From contig NZ_PISD01000023.1 of the NCBI RefSeq assembly GCF_002835735.1, positions 1 through 54,749 of the forward strand: a stretch of DNA of 54,749 nt. The letters run 5' to 3'. The first letter of the stretch is position 1. Each line of letters opens with the position of its first letter. The notes under the pieces were generated by a model that had not been told where the DNA came from, did no database searches, and saw only the letters and a list, made by a program, of their open reading frames with translations. Source of the DNA: Cytobacillus horneckiae (GTDB taxonomy: Bacteria; Bacillota; Bacilli; Bacillales; Cytobacillaceae). This document shows positions 25,687-33,659 of this stretch, piece by piece. The position numbers and the translations under genes were made by a program.

Positions 25687-25844
25687 CGTTTTATTCCTCC
25701 TGTTAAAATTATTGAATACATTCATACTTTTACCTAATAGTTTTTAAATAAACGGAAAGTAACAAACTCCATAAAAACTGCACAAAATCTTAATAAATAA
25801 TGGAATTATAGAGCAAAATTTGTTTATTTTTTCAAATTTAACAC

Positions 25845-26081
25845 AGATATTCAAGAAGTGGATGATGCTCATGATTTCACGATTAAAACAGATTAATAAG
25901 AATAATGATAGAATTTAGTAATTTAAAGGGCAACTTTTGTTAAATTTCTGGGCTACTTGGTGTTGGTATATACCAGACGAGCCTTACATGTAAGAACTTT
26001 ATCCAGAATATACAGAAAAAAGGAATTAATATTATTGCAGTTAGGCTGGGTAGCACAGAATTGTTTGTCAATTTTTTGTAG
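25845..26081 (+). pseudogene. ResA/TlpA-like thioredoxin fragment, frameshifted
   Basis: Pieces in successive frames: DDAHDFTIKTD, then NLKG, then LLLNFWATWCWYIPDEPYM, a stop (TAA where Gln is expected), ELYPEYTEK, then after another shift KKGINIIAVRLGSTELFVNF and a TAG at 26079-26081. This follows the TlpA/ResA order (DFTL..., LKGK, NFWATWCGPC, KKGIEIIAV). The redox motif itself is mutated, WCGPC having become WCWYIP. It once encoded a membrane-anchored thiol-disulfide oxidoreductase, the usual partner of a CcdA protein. Confidence 0.75.
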
Positions 26082-26289
26082 TTAAATATGATTTATCCTT
26101 TTTAGCTTGATTTGTTTGGTTTTTATGGTTTTAAATGCGTTTACCATAAATTTGTCTTTTATATTTGCAAAAATAATGCATATTTTGATTTTATAATTTG
26201 CCTTATAAGTAATGGTAAAAGATATTTAGGATATACTTTACTTCCCCAGAAATTTAACCAATTATATGAATAAGGAGTAGAAGCAACTT

Positions 26290-26814
26290 ATGAAAAAAAG
26301 TTTATTGGCAGTAATCGGATTAATACTTATCTTAGTAGTGGCTGCTTGTAGTGAGGATACAGCAAATGAAGTAGAGACTCAAGATATCAAGAAAATGGTT
26401 CAAGATTTCAGTGGTAAAGATTCAAATGAGGAAGTTACCGCTTCCATCACCTCAGAAGAACTTATTGTAACTAATAGTGATAATAAAGAGATTTCTTACA
26501 GCCTTCCCGAAGATGAATTTTTTGTTTCAATTGCACCATTTGTTGAAGTAACCCATCCTTGTACCAATCATAGCTTAACTGGCTGCCAAGGAGAATTGGT
26601 AGAAAAAAAATTCGATGTATACATTGAAGACGAAGACGGCAATGTAATTGTTGATGAGCCTATGACTTCACTAAAAAATGGATTTATAGATTTTTGGTTA
26701 CCCCGTGACAAAAATTATTATGTAAAGATTCAATATGATGGAAAAACAGCAGAATCTGAGATTTCTACTTTTGAAGGCGATAACACTTGTATAACAACAA
26801 TACAGTTAATCTAG
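26290..26814 (+). CDS. cueP: CueP family metal-binding lipoprotein
   Basis: A 174-residue protein with a lipoprotein signal: MKKSLLAVIGLILILVVAAC, lipobox VVAAC, mature N-terminal Cys at residue 20. The mature part carries the CueP signature VTHPCTNHSLTGCQGEL (about residues 95-111), with cysteines and histidines for Cu binding, and a third Cys near the C-terminus (GDNTCITTIQ). CueP is known from Salmonella as a periplasmic copper protein; here it would be tethered to the outer face of the membrane. AAGGAG precedes the ATG. It is a single gene with its own terminator, next to YhjQ-like and CcdA-like genes. Confidence 0.9.
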   Translation: MKKSLLAVIGLILILVVAACSEDTANEVETQDIKKMVQDFSGKDSNEEVTASITSEELIVTNSDNKEISYSLPEDEFFVSIAPFVEVTHPCTNHSLTGCQGELVEKKFDVYIEDEDGNVIVDEPMTSLKNGFIDFWLPRDKNYYVKIQYDGKTAESEISTFEGDNTCITTIQLI

Positions 26815-26907
26815 TGTTTTTCGAAGATTCTTCTTCATAAAATTTTCTCTTTTGAAAACAAAATAAACTAAATTAAGTGATGGTTTTTATAAGTAATACT
26901 TTTATCA

Positions 26908-26949
26908 GAATCGATTCTTATCAGAGATAAGCAACTCGATTCTTTTTTT
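26908..26949 (+). terminator. Terminator after cueP
   Basis: GAATCGA ... TCGATTC with an inner CTTATC/GATAAG stem and seven T. The stretch from here to 27202 holds only short low-quality frames, and I see no gene. Confidence 0.85.
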
Positions 26950-27202
26950 ATTTTAAAATTTTTGCGGAGTTTTTTGGCATTTTCTTGTTAATATTTATTA
27001 AAAACATTGAGGTGTTTTTTTATTTACAAAATAATTACTTCCCTAATTAAGACTGGTATTCTAAATATATCTATATGTATAACACTTCCAATTGCAGTTT
27101 CACTGTCATTAACAGTAGGAGATGAATTCACAATTAGTTTAACTACACATTCAAAAGGCTTTGTCATTCCATCAGTGACCGTCAAGGTATATTGTTTAGA
27201 TA

Positions 27203-27564
27203 TTATTCATAACAAACACATTCATAAATTCGTTGGTTAGTTGTTTTAAATTGCTCAATCTCTTTTCCTAAGTAATGTGTATATGTATTGACTAAGTATA
27301 ACTTAGGTATGATACTTTCAATTCGATTTTTCATTTCATTTCATTTCCTTTAAAGTAAATATGATAGTATGAATCCTTTTCATACTCAACATCAATAAGA
27401 CCAACAATTTGTCCATTTATTTCTGTAACCAGTTCAATCGAGGGATTATCATAAATTTCTTTTTTATTCAAGACAATATCGAAATAAGCTGTATTTAAAA
27501 ATGATAGTGTTCTACATCTAACCCATCCTAATTCATCAGTCTCTTTATATTCACGAATAAGCAT
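27203..27564 (-). pseudogene. GNAT acetyltransferase with internal deletion and frameshift
   Basis: Begins MLIREYKETDELGWVRCRTL with a normal GNAT N-terminus up to GQIVGLIDVEYEKD. It then jumps directly to the C-terminal strands SYYHIYFKGNEMK, so the whole acetyl-CoA-binding core is missing. A frameshift in a triple AAATG tandem repeat (about 27330-27347) follows, after which the rest of the C-terminus is readable: IESIIPKLYLVNTYTHYLGK, ending RIYECVCYE-stop at 27203. Non-functional. It lies beside repeat R5. Confidence 0.75.
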
Positions 27565-27669
27565 TTTATATTTCCTCCACCTAATATTTAACCTATTGAT
27601 TACGTTAATACTATAATTTCATAAATAATTCGACGTAGAAAAGAACCAAACCTCTATTTGTAACTTTTT

Positions 27670-27732
27670 CTTATTTCACTAACCTGTCCCTTTTGTTCCA
27701 TAAGAAAAGAGCTTTCTTATTAGAGGAAAGCC
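27670..27732. repeat. Cassette-end repeat R5
   Basis: TTATTTCACTAACCTGTCCC, then TTTTGTTCC and the perfect stem ATAAGAAA/TTTCTTAT. Nearly identical to R4 although 4.6 kb away. It lies 67 bp past the stop of the GNAT gene at 27800. Confidence 0.75.
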
Positions 27733-27799
27733 CTCGTTTTTTAAAGAAAAGTACAATTCTTCAATATCTTTTATATAATATTAATCATTATTGTGCAAT

Positions 27800-28237
27800 T
27801 TAGATAACTCTTTTTGCAAATCCAATACTCCTTTCTACATAGCCATTATTTTTATAAAACTTATGAGCCCTAATTCTCTCTGGTCGGTTCCCACTATTTA
27901 GTCCTATTCCCGTTGCTCCAATTTTCTTTGCCCAATTTTCTGCTTCTTCTAATAGCTGTTTACCTATCCCTTTATTACGATAATTTGAGTCTACCACAAG
28001 GACTACAATACGAACATATAAGCCATCCAATTCATAGTAATACCCTTTAACAAGTCCCATCATTCCAACTATTTTGTCATCATATAATGCTAACAAAGTA
28101 TGATAATCTGGACTTGATTTAATATTGCTAAATCGTGTTTTCATTTTTTCGATTGTGGTAGGATATCCAAGATGTTCCATCAATTTAGTTATCCCCTCAA
28201 TATCATTAACTGTTGCTTTTCTAATTTCCACTTTCAC
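27800..28237 (-). CDS. GNAT family N-acetyltransferase
   Basis: A complete 145-residue GNAT domain: MKVEIRKATVNDIEGITKLM at the start, the acetyl-CoA motif VLVVDSNYRNKGIGKQLLEE (about residues 79-98), then GATGIGLNSGNRPERIRAHKFYKNNGY. Of the aminoglycoside/AAC(3)-I-like general type; the substrate is unknown. It is an isolated gene bounded by repeats R5 and R6, in the same orientation as the other repeat-bounded genes. Confidence 0.9.
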   Translation of the reverse strand: MKVEIRKATVNDIEGITKLMEHLGYPTTIEKMKTRFSNIKSSPDYHTLLALYDDKIVGMMGLVKGYYYELDGLYVRIVVLVVDSNYRNKGIGKQLLEEAENWAKKIGATGIGLNSGNRPERIRAHKFYKNNGYVERSIGFAKRVI

Positions 28238-28290
28238 TCACACCTCACATATTTTATTTCTATAAGAGTTCTGTAATTACCAAGAATCAA

Positions 28291-28350
28291 CCTTCTTTAA
28301 CTGAACTGCGCCTTTAGTTATAATACAAAGAGGCTCCCTTTTTTAAGAAG
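28291..28350. repeat. Cassette-end repeat R6
   Basis: CTTTAACTGAACTGCGCC-TTTAGTTA forms an imperfect palindrome (TAACT/AGTTA arms). A hairpin AAAGAGG-CTC-CCTTT follows, shared with R2. The next gene in the minus direction upstream (28467) ends 117 bp away. Confidence 0.65.
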
Positions 28351-28466
28351 TCCCTTTATAGTTTCACAAACTTTATATTTTTCACAGGTATCCTACCTGT
28401 TTGTTACCTAGGCAAAAACAAAAAGCGATTCTTCCTTTTGAAACAACGTATCCAGGTATTATTTCT

Positions 28467-29058
28467 TTATTCTTGATAGATTTTTTTAGAAAGGTATTCT
28501 TCATCTCGATGTACTCCACATACAAGAGCTGATCCACGCTGATATTGCCAAGGTAAACCAATTAAATATAATCCTTCTATACAGCTTACTCCTCGTTTAT
28601 GAATTGGTTGTCCCTTCTTCGATAATGCTCCATCTATATCAATCCATTTAAAAAGAAGGAGTAAATCCTGTAGCCCAAATTATATTATTCACGTTTTCTA
28701 TACTCTTATCTTCAAACATAACTCCATTTCCATTTTCCTGAGTAACCCGGTTCTTCTTGATAATAGTTCTGTTGGATATATGGAGTCTTATTTCTTTTCC
28801 AAAGATTGGATCGTTCTGTTTTTGAAACCATTTACCTCGCTTTGTATCACTCCCAACGTAAAGTAATTTAAATACATCTAACCAGAAAAATAGACTTTTC
28901 CCCATTATTCTTAGGGGTAGTATTTTCATTTTATGTGAAACCGCAAATAATACATGCCCCTCTTTCGCTAACTCAACAGCTATTTGGGCACCAGAATTTC
29001 CTCCACCAATTACTAGAACCTTCCCATTTTGTAACTGGCTTAGTTCCTTATTAATTCA
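28467..29058 (-). pseudogene. Flavin-containing monooxygenase-like oxidoreductase, headless and frameshifted
   Basis: Reads from about 29046: ELSQLQNGKVLVIGGGNSGA (the NADP Rossmann GGGNSG), KRGKWFQKQNDPIFG, VNNIIWATGFTPSF (the ATG motif of FMO-type enzymes), then a shift in a T5 run (about 28660) and FKWIDIDGALSKKGQPIHKR through LYLIGLPWQYQRGSALVCGV to a TAA at 28467. The N-terminal FAD-binding domain is missing: the 5' end abuts the small gene fragment at 29060. Dead, but over 170 codons remain readable. Confidence 0.8.
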
Positions 29059-29059
29059 A

Positions 29060-29230
29060 TTACTTTTTTGATTCAAGTTCAGCCATACATATATGGACAC
29101 CAACATCCTTAACAGGTGTATTGGTTATATAGGAAAGGCGATTTATACATTCATGCAATTTAATATTAATTGTAGGCTTGATATCTTTTTTCTTGTCTGA
29201 GCGTGTCTTCCTTTTCTTCTCCTCTATCAT
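29060..29230 (-). pseudogene. N-terminal fragment of an unrecognised basic protein, possibly plasmid-derived
   Basis: A 56-codon frame with AAAAGGGG before the ATG: MIEEKKRKTRSDKKKDIKPT, then KLHECINRLSYITNTPVKDV and a stop after AELESKK. The composition (lysine-rich head, then C-x-x-R-x-S-Y-x-T-N-T-P) resembles proteins that I associate with Bacillus plasmids and transposons, but I cannot name the family. It is cut off abruptly at its 3' end against the monooxygenase remnant, so a recombination junction lies at about 29055. Confidence 0.45.
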
Positions 29231-29602
29231 AATTTATCCCCTTTTTTGCAATTTAAATTTAGGACACATTCCCAGTGCCTAGACTTACAGGCTGTCGAGA
29301 ACTTTCTCGACACCCTGAGGGATTTTTATTCCTTTTTTCTTGGAAGCTTGAGACTATATACAAACTCATTCCTAAATAAAAAGTTCGAGTTTGGGATTTT
29401 CCGAGACTTACCGCTCGCTTTTCGGGGGTGAGCGTTGAAAATGGGCGGAGTTGAATCTGAAACCAAAATTAGGTGTGGGCAGGCTGAAAATGATCTTAGT
29501 TTGTGAATCTTAAAATAAATTGAACCGCTCCCAACTGAAATTTAATTATTTCCACTGTCTACAATTTAAAGCTCCCATATTTAATTATATGGGAGCTTTA
29601 AA
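29231..29602. other. Gene-free stretch with an IS-end-like inverted repeat
   Basis: TGTCGAGA-ACTT-TCTCGACA (29294-29313) followed by CCCTGAGGGATTTTT is the kind of hairpin found near the ends of Bacillus insertion sequences, but no transposase is readable. From about 29390 the stretch is more GC-rich than its surroundings (CCGCTCGCTTTTCGGGGGTG). At 29570-29605 GGGAGCTTTAAATT and its complement form the catalase terminator. Confidence 0.45.
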
Positions 29603-31264
29603 TTATCTTTTTGCCTGCATGTCTATTTGCCGTTTAACCCGCTCTCCTAGTTCAGATGATGCTTGATACATATAATTCAAGACAATGCCTCGTGTCTCGT
29701 TGGAGATACCGGCTAAATCTGCAGCAAGGTTATTGACTAGATGTTCTTGCCCTACAGGTGATAATGACCGATAATACTGACCTGCCTGGGTAAAGTCGTC
29801 CTGCTTTGTCAGGTCAGACCGGACGAGTTGCCCCTCTACATATCTGCCTTCTCCGCTTGTTTGAAGGTCAGCGGGCGACCAATCTTGCTGATGATTAATA
29901 GGAATATTGCGGAAGTCTGGCCCGATTCGACGTCGCTGTGAATCCCAGTAAATATTGGCACGCCCCTGCAGCATTTTATCGTCTGATAATTCTACGCCTT
30001 CTAACAGATTGGATGGTGAAAAAGCGATTTTCTCCACCTGTTCCATATAATTATCAGGGTTGCGGTTCAATACCATCCGCCCAACCGGCATTAAAGGATA
30101 CTGCTGTTCATCCCAAACCTTCGTATCATCCAGCGGATCAAATGGCAGTTTGGCTTCATCTTCAGGATTCATTAGCTGCACATACAGCCCATATTCGACT
30201 GTCTCTCCTGATGCGATCGTATCGAATAAATCTTTGCCGGCAATATCAGGATTCTCACCGGCAAGCTTAGCAGCTTCTTGACTATCAATATACTCCTCAC
30301 CTGCAAAAGGAATCCAGCGATATTTCAGGTAGCGGCGAACGCCCTGCGCGTTTCTCCAGACATAAGTGTTCACACTATGCCCGGGAATGTGGCGAAGACT
30401 TTTTACTGTACCTGCATCAGAATAGATTCTGACTACGAAATGAGTAGCTTCTGGAGCTCGGGCAACAAAGCTCCAAAAACGTTCAGGATCAATCAAATTA
30501 TTTTTCGGCGATGGCAAAAAGGCCTTTATAGACTCTGGAAAGCGAATAGCATCCCTTACGGAAAACACAGGGATATGGTTGCATATTAAATCAAAAATGC
30601 CTTCATCTGTGTAAAATTTAGTGGAAAATCCACGTACATTGCGAGATGTATCCGGTGTGCCCTTCGTACTTACAGCAAGTGAAAACCTTACTGTGACTGG
30701 TACTGTCTGACCAGGATTTTGCAAGAAGCTTAGCTTTGTATATTCCGTCATGGCATTCATCGTTTCAAAGTAGCCAAATGCGCCAAAGCCTTTAACATGC
30801 ACCGGTCTTTCGATGATTTTTTCATGGACAAATGTCTCTAGCGTTTCATGTAAAATATTGTCCTGCTCCAGTACAGGACCTCTTTTGCCTACAGTCTGCG
30901 AATGAAAAGCCGCTGGTATATCCTCTTCCCACTTGTTGCTCTGTCCTTTAACATGCTTATCCTTCAGAGAGCTTTGTACTGACGGCCTTTGATGAGCCGT
31001 TTCTTCTTGTGTTACCGATTCTGTTAGCTGCTCGTGGCTATTTCTTCTTTTTGGCTTCTCGTCTACCGCTGGCCTGTGAAAAATCTCTTCCTCTTTTTGT
31101 AACTTTGATTCCGTTATATGTTCTTTGTTATTTCTTCTATTTTCCTTAGCTTGCTCTTTCATCGGCGATTTCTTGGATATATTTGTACTTTTTAGGGGCG
31201 TTGTGTTTTTTAGGGGGGATTTCGCTTCTAATTGGAACCAGCCATTTCCATTATTTTCTTCCAT
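29603..31264 (-). CDS. Catalase with long charged N-terminal extension
   Basis: A 553-residue heme catalase. The start at 31264 (MEENNGNGWFQLEAK) is set by GGGAGG upstream. The core begins at about residue 126 (KRGPVLEQDNILHETLETFV). The catalytic His is in IERPVHVKGFGAFGYFE (about residue 152), the Asn in CNHIPVFSVRDAIRF, and the proximal heme Tyr in RANIYWDSQRRRIG. These differ in detail from vegetative KatA and are closer to the spore-catalase/KatX type, but this is inference. The first 125 residues are low-complexity and charged, with two imperfect repeats of E-x-(I/L)TES-x-x-Q-x-E-E-x4-RP-x-V. Single gene. Confidence 0.93.
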   Translation of the reverse strand: MEENNGNGWFQLEAKSPLKNTTPLKSTNISKKSPMKEQAKENRRNNKEHITESKLQKEEEIFHRPAVDEKPKRRNSHEQLTESVTQEETAHQRPSVQSSLKDKHVKGQSNKWEEDIPAAFHSQTVGKRGPVLEQDNILHETLETFVHEKIIERPVHVKGFGAFGYFETMNAMTEYTKLSFLQNPGQTVPVTVRFSLAVSTKGTPDTSRNVRGFSTKFYTDEGIFDLICNHIPVFSVRDAIRFPESIKAFLPSPKNNLIDPERFWSFVARAPEATHFVVRIYSDAGTVKSLRHIPGHSVNTYVWRNAQGVRRYLKYRWIPFAGEEYIDSQEAAKLAGENPDIAGKDLFDTIASGETVEYGLYVQLMNPEDEAKLPFDPLDDTKVWDEQQYPLMPVGRMVLNRNPDNYMEQVEKIAFSPSNLLEGVELSDDKMLQGRANIYWDSQRRRIGPDFRNIPINHQQDWSPADLQTSGEGRYVEGQLVRSDLTKQDDFTQAGQYYRSLSPVGQEHLVNNLAADLAGISNETRGIVLNYMYQASSELGERVKRQIDMQAKR

Positions 31265-31406
31265 CCTCCTACCTCCCATGTCACAAGTTACTGATACAAT
31301 ATTATTTACGTGAGCTTCATTGGATTTATGACTTGCCATTTGTTTTGCATAGAAAGAAAGCAGCCTTTAAACGTATCATTACGAGCAATTTAGAAGGTTA
31401 ACGAGA

Positions 31407-31434
31407 AAAAACATTCAGTCATTTGAATGTTTTA
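31407..31434. terminator. Terminator after the DinB gene
   Basis: AAAACATTCA / TGAATGTTTT with a T-run on the minus strand. It ends the APH-MOSC-DinB transcript. Confidence 0.8.
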
Positions 31435-31475
31435 AAGGAGGATATAATTTTCCGAGGTTTCACGCCTGTCTTCTG

Positions 31476-31931
31476 CTACTCTCTTTCATACAGTGCTTTG
31501 ATTTGGCTAAAGTGATGCTCATCATGCTCCTTCAGTCCTTGTAAATAGTCAGCTAACGTTAATGTGGATGATCCTATTGTTAAGGATTCCTGCCATCGAT
31601 GAAGAGGGATGTTTCTAATTGCTTCATATAATTGTGTTCTAATGTCCACAAATTGCGCGGTTGTTTCTCGTTGTGATTGCTCTCTGGCAAGCTTGGCAGA
31701 TGCTTCATTCAGCTTTCCAGCTTCTGGGCCCTTCGGTAAAGGCACATGGAAAAATAGCAAAGGGATTCGCTTCTTTAGAACAAATTCATCCCATGCCGGC
31801 AAATGGCCAATTACTTCAGCCACTGTCCATTTTCCTTCTTCTATCCTCGTTCGCCACTGATTCTTACTAATATTTTTAACGAATTCGATTGCTTTTCGAT
31901 GATGGGCCAATATCGCTTCTCTTTCATTCAT
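31476..31931 (-). CDS. DinB-like four-helix metalloenzyme family protein
   Basis: A 151-residue protein with the DinB/ClbS fold. The start at 31931 (MNEREAILAHHRKAIEFVKN) is chosen for GAGGTGAAG upstream. Motifs: the N-terminal helix, EEGKWTVAEVIGHLPAWDEF (first His-bearing helix) and LADYLQGLKEHDEHHFSQIK with the HDEHH pair that ligates the metal. Function is unknown; some members are thiol-dependent transferases or hydrolases. It starts 10 bp after the MOSC gene stop: last gene of an APH-MOSC-DinB operon. Confidence 0.87.
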   Translation of the reverse strand: MNEREAILAHHRKAIEFVKNISKNQWRTRIEEGKWTVAEVIGHLPAWDEFVLKKRIPLLFFHVPLPKGPEAGKLNEASAKLAREQSQRETTAQFVDIRTQLYEAIRNIPLHRWQESLTIGSSTLTLADYLQGLKEHDEHHFSQIKALYERE

Positions 31932-31941
31932 ATGCTTCACC

Positions 31942-32670
31942 TCACTCCAGCCATACTTCATCACCGGCTGAAATTGTGCCAGTTTTTACTATACTTGCAT
32001 AGACGCCAAAATGATTATTTCGCTGTGTAATAACTTGCTTATGCACATTTGCATCTCTTTCACCTGTTTCAGGATCGACCGTTATAATCATGCAGCGCTC
32101 ACAATGGCGTTTGATTTCTATCTCTACCTCTTTTCCAATCTGGAGCCGCTTGGAAAACCACTCTTCTTCAATAAAAGGCATCTGATTCAATAGCTCCAGC
32201 TGTAAATTCGGCCGGAAACGCTGCTCGTTGATCGCATCTCTCCCTGTTAACTCGCTTATTTTTTTCAAGGAAGCATCGGTTACAATCAACAAATTCTCTT
32301 CCTCTATCGCTCCAATTGGTACGTGCAACGGATCGTATTTCTTAAACGAAAGCGGCTTTTTGCTCTGCTTGCTCAGTTCTTCTCTCCATTCTTCGTCCTC
32401 CCAATCATAGCTGCGGTTGTCCGGCCCAATTATTTTTACAGGTGGATAATGATCATCAGGACATTCCCCGCCTGTAAAAGCTGCTTTATACTTTACCATT
32501 CCTTGAAAATGCGTGATCGTTAAATATCGATGGCGGATTTTCTCTGTAATCACATGGCTGCGGTCTCCATATATTCCGTAATCCATTACTCTCGTACTTT
32601 GGACGGCCTCACCGCTAAATGATTTGACAGGGTATCTCATAATTTTGCCGACATGTCCAATCCGTTCCAT
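31942..32670 (-). CDS. MOSC-domain protein (YcbX/mARC-like, N-terminal beta-barrel)
   Basis: A 242-residue protein. The N-terminal MOSC_N region (MERIGHVGKIMRYPVKSFSG) is followed by the MOSC domain with its conserved Cys, EIKRHCERCMIITVDPETGE (about residues 185-204), the Moco-sulfur ligand in this family. Such enzymes use molybdenum cofactor to reduce N-hydroxylated compounds, or act as sulfur carriers. The gene lies 14 bp after an APH-type kinase gene and 10 bp before a DinB gene, but the set does not point to a known pathway. Confidence 0.88.
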   Translation of the reverse strand: MERIGHVGKIMRYPVKSFSGEAVQSTRVMDYGIYGDRSHVITEKIRHRYLTITHFQGMVKYKAAFTGGECPDDHYPPVKIIGPDNRSYDWEDEEWREELSKQSKKPLSFKKYDPLHVPIGAIEEENLLIVTDASLKKISELTGRDAINEQRFRPNLQLELLNQMPFIEEEWFSKRLQIGKEVEIEIKRHCERCMIITVDPETGERDANVHKQVITQRNNHFGVYASIVKTGTISAGDEVWLE

Positions 32671-32684
32671 TCTGCACCTCTTTT

Positions 32685-33605
32685 TTATAGATTTTTTAGT
32701 TCTGTTAACAAGTATTGAATGGTCTGCTCCTTTTTCTCTACAGTAGGTTGATCACACTGCAATTCCTGCAGAAATTCCCAAATATCTTCAAGCTTTCTTC
32801 TTTTTTGATAAAAAGCTAATGCCGTCTCATTTATTTCATAGTCATGATGCGATTTTCTATAGTGTGATAGAAGTTGGCGGAAATATGGTTTATCAATAAA
32901 GAACATCATATCGGCTTCCACCGGACAAAGCTTTAAACCTTCCCAATCTACCAAAATCAACCTCCCGCCCGACTGCATCATATTCCATTCATGCAAGTCT
33001 GTATGACATAATCTTAAAGAAATCTCTCCGTGCTTCAGCTTTGCTGCTAGCTCCATTACTTCTTTAATGGCGTTCAAAATCGAGTGGCGATAGGGGAGAA
33101 CGATCCCTTCGACAGACTCTTTCGCTATCATACTGACTAACGGGTCTATAAATGGAACATGAAAATCCTCGATCATTTTTTCAGCAAGAATAGGAAGCTG
33201 TTTATCATAGGAATGCAGCTTTGCTAATAGATCGGCTAATTGTTCAACTTGCCCATGTGACAGATCCCTGTTTCCAATTGTTTCTCCGACAATATATGGG
33301 TAGAGTAAATAAATTCCTGTCTCATCTTCACACTTATGATCCCCAGTGACAGTTCTAATCGGAACTGAGATCCTTTCTGACAAGCCCCCTGCTTCATGAA
33401 GCCAAATCGTAAGTGGCACATAATCATCGATACCAGCTGCCAGCGTTTTAGTGGAAACCCTGCTTTTTTCATATACTTTTAAAAAAAATGTCCCGTCCTC
33501 TGTATTCACTTTATACGCTAAAGTTGCCCATCCGCCCTGCTGTTCAGTTATACTAGCTGGCTGAAGGCGGTAATACTTATTTAAAATTTCCTTTAAATGA
33601 TTCAT
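32685..33605 (-). CDS. Aminoglycoside phosphotransferase (APH) family kinase
   Basis: A 306-residue protein-kinase-like phosphotransferase. The N-lobe has AYKVNTEDGTFFLKVYEKSR (ATP-binding lysine). The catalytic loop is LRLCHTDLHEWNMMQSGGRL (Brenner motif HxDxxxxN, about residues 203-222), followed by ILVDWEGLKLCPVEAD (metal-binding Asp). The family phosphorylates aminoglycosides, choline, homoserine and others; this one is not closely like known resistance enzymes and its substrate is unknown. AGGAGG-like site before the ATG. First gene of APH-MOSC-DinB. Confidence 0.9.
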   Translation of the reverse strand: MNHLKEILNKYYRLQPASITEQQGGWATLAYKVNTEDGTFFLKVYEKSRVSTKTLAAGIDDYVPLTIWLHEAGGLSERISVPIRTVTGDHKCEDETGIYLLYPYIVGETIGNRDLSHGQVEQLADLLAKLHSYDKQLPILAEKMIEDFHVPFIDPLVSMIAKESVEGIVLPYRHSILNAIKEVMELAAKLKHGEISLRLCHTDLHEWNMMQSGGRLILVDWEGLKLCPVEADMMFFIDKPYFRQLLSHYRKSHHDYEINETALAFYQKRRKLEDIWEFLQELQCDQPTVEKKEQTIQYLLTELKNL

Positions 33606-33659
33606 TTTTCACCTCCATAAGGAAGACAGCAGAGGACCATTCTTCTGCCTTTTACTATT

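Noticed and set aside
27007..27240. Open frame of 77 codons on the plus strand
   Set aside because: It overlaps the readable C-terminus of the minus-strand GNAT relic, so it is a shadow.
21647..28350. Classical chromosomal integron
   Set aside because: No integrase gene, no attI-like site, and the repeat lacks the GTTRRRY-type core of known attC sites. Only the cassette-like layout is similar, so it is reported as a separate, unproven system.
29246..29431. Open frame of 61 codons
   Set aside because: No ribosome site; it contains the IS-end-like hairpin. Probably not coding.
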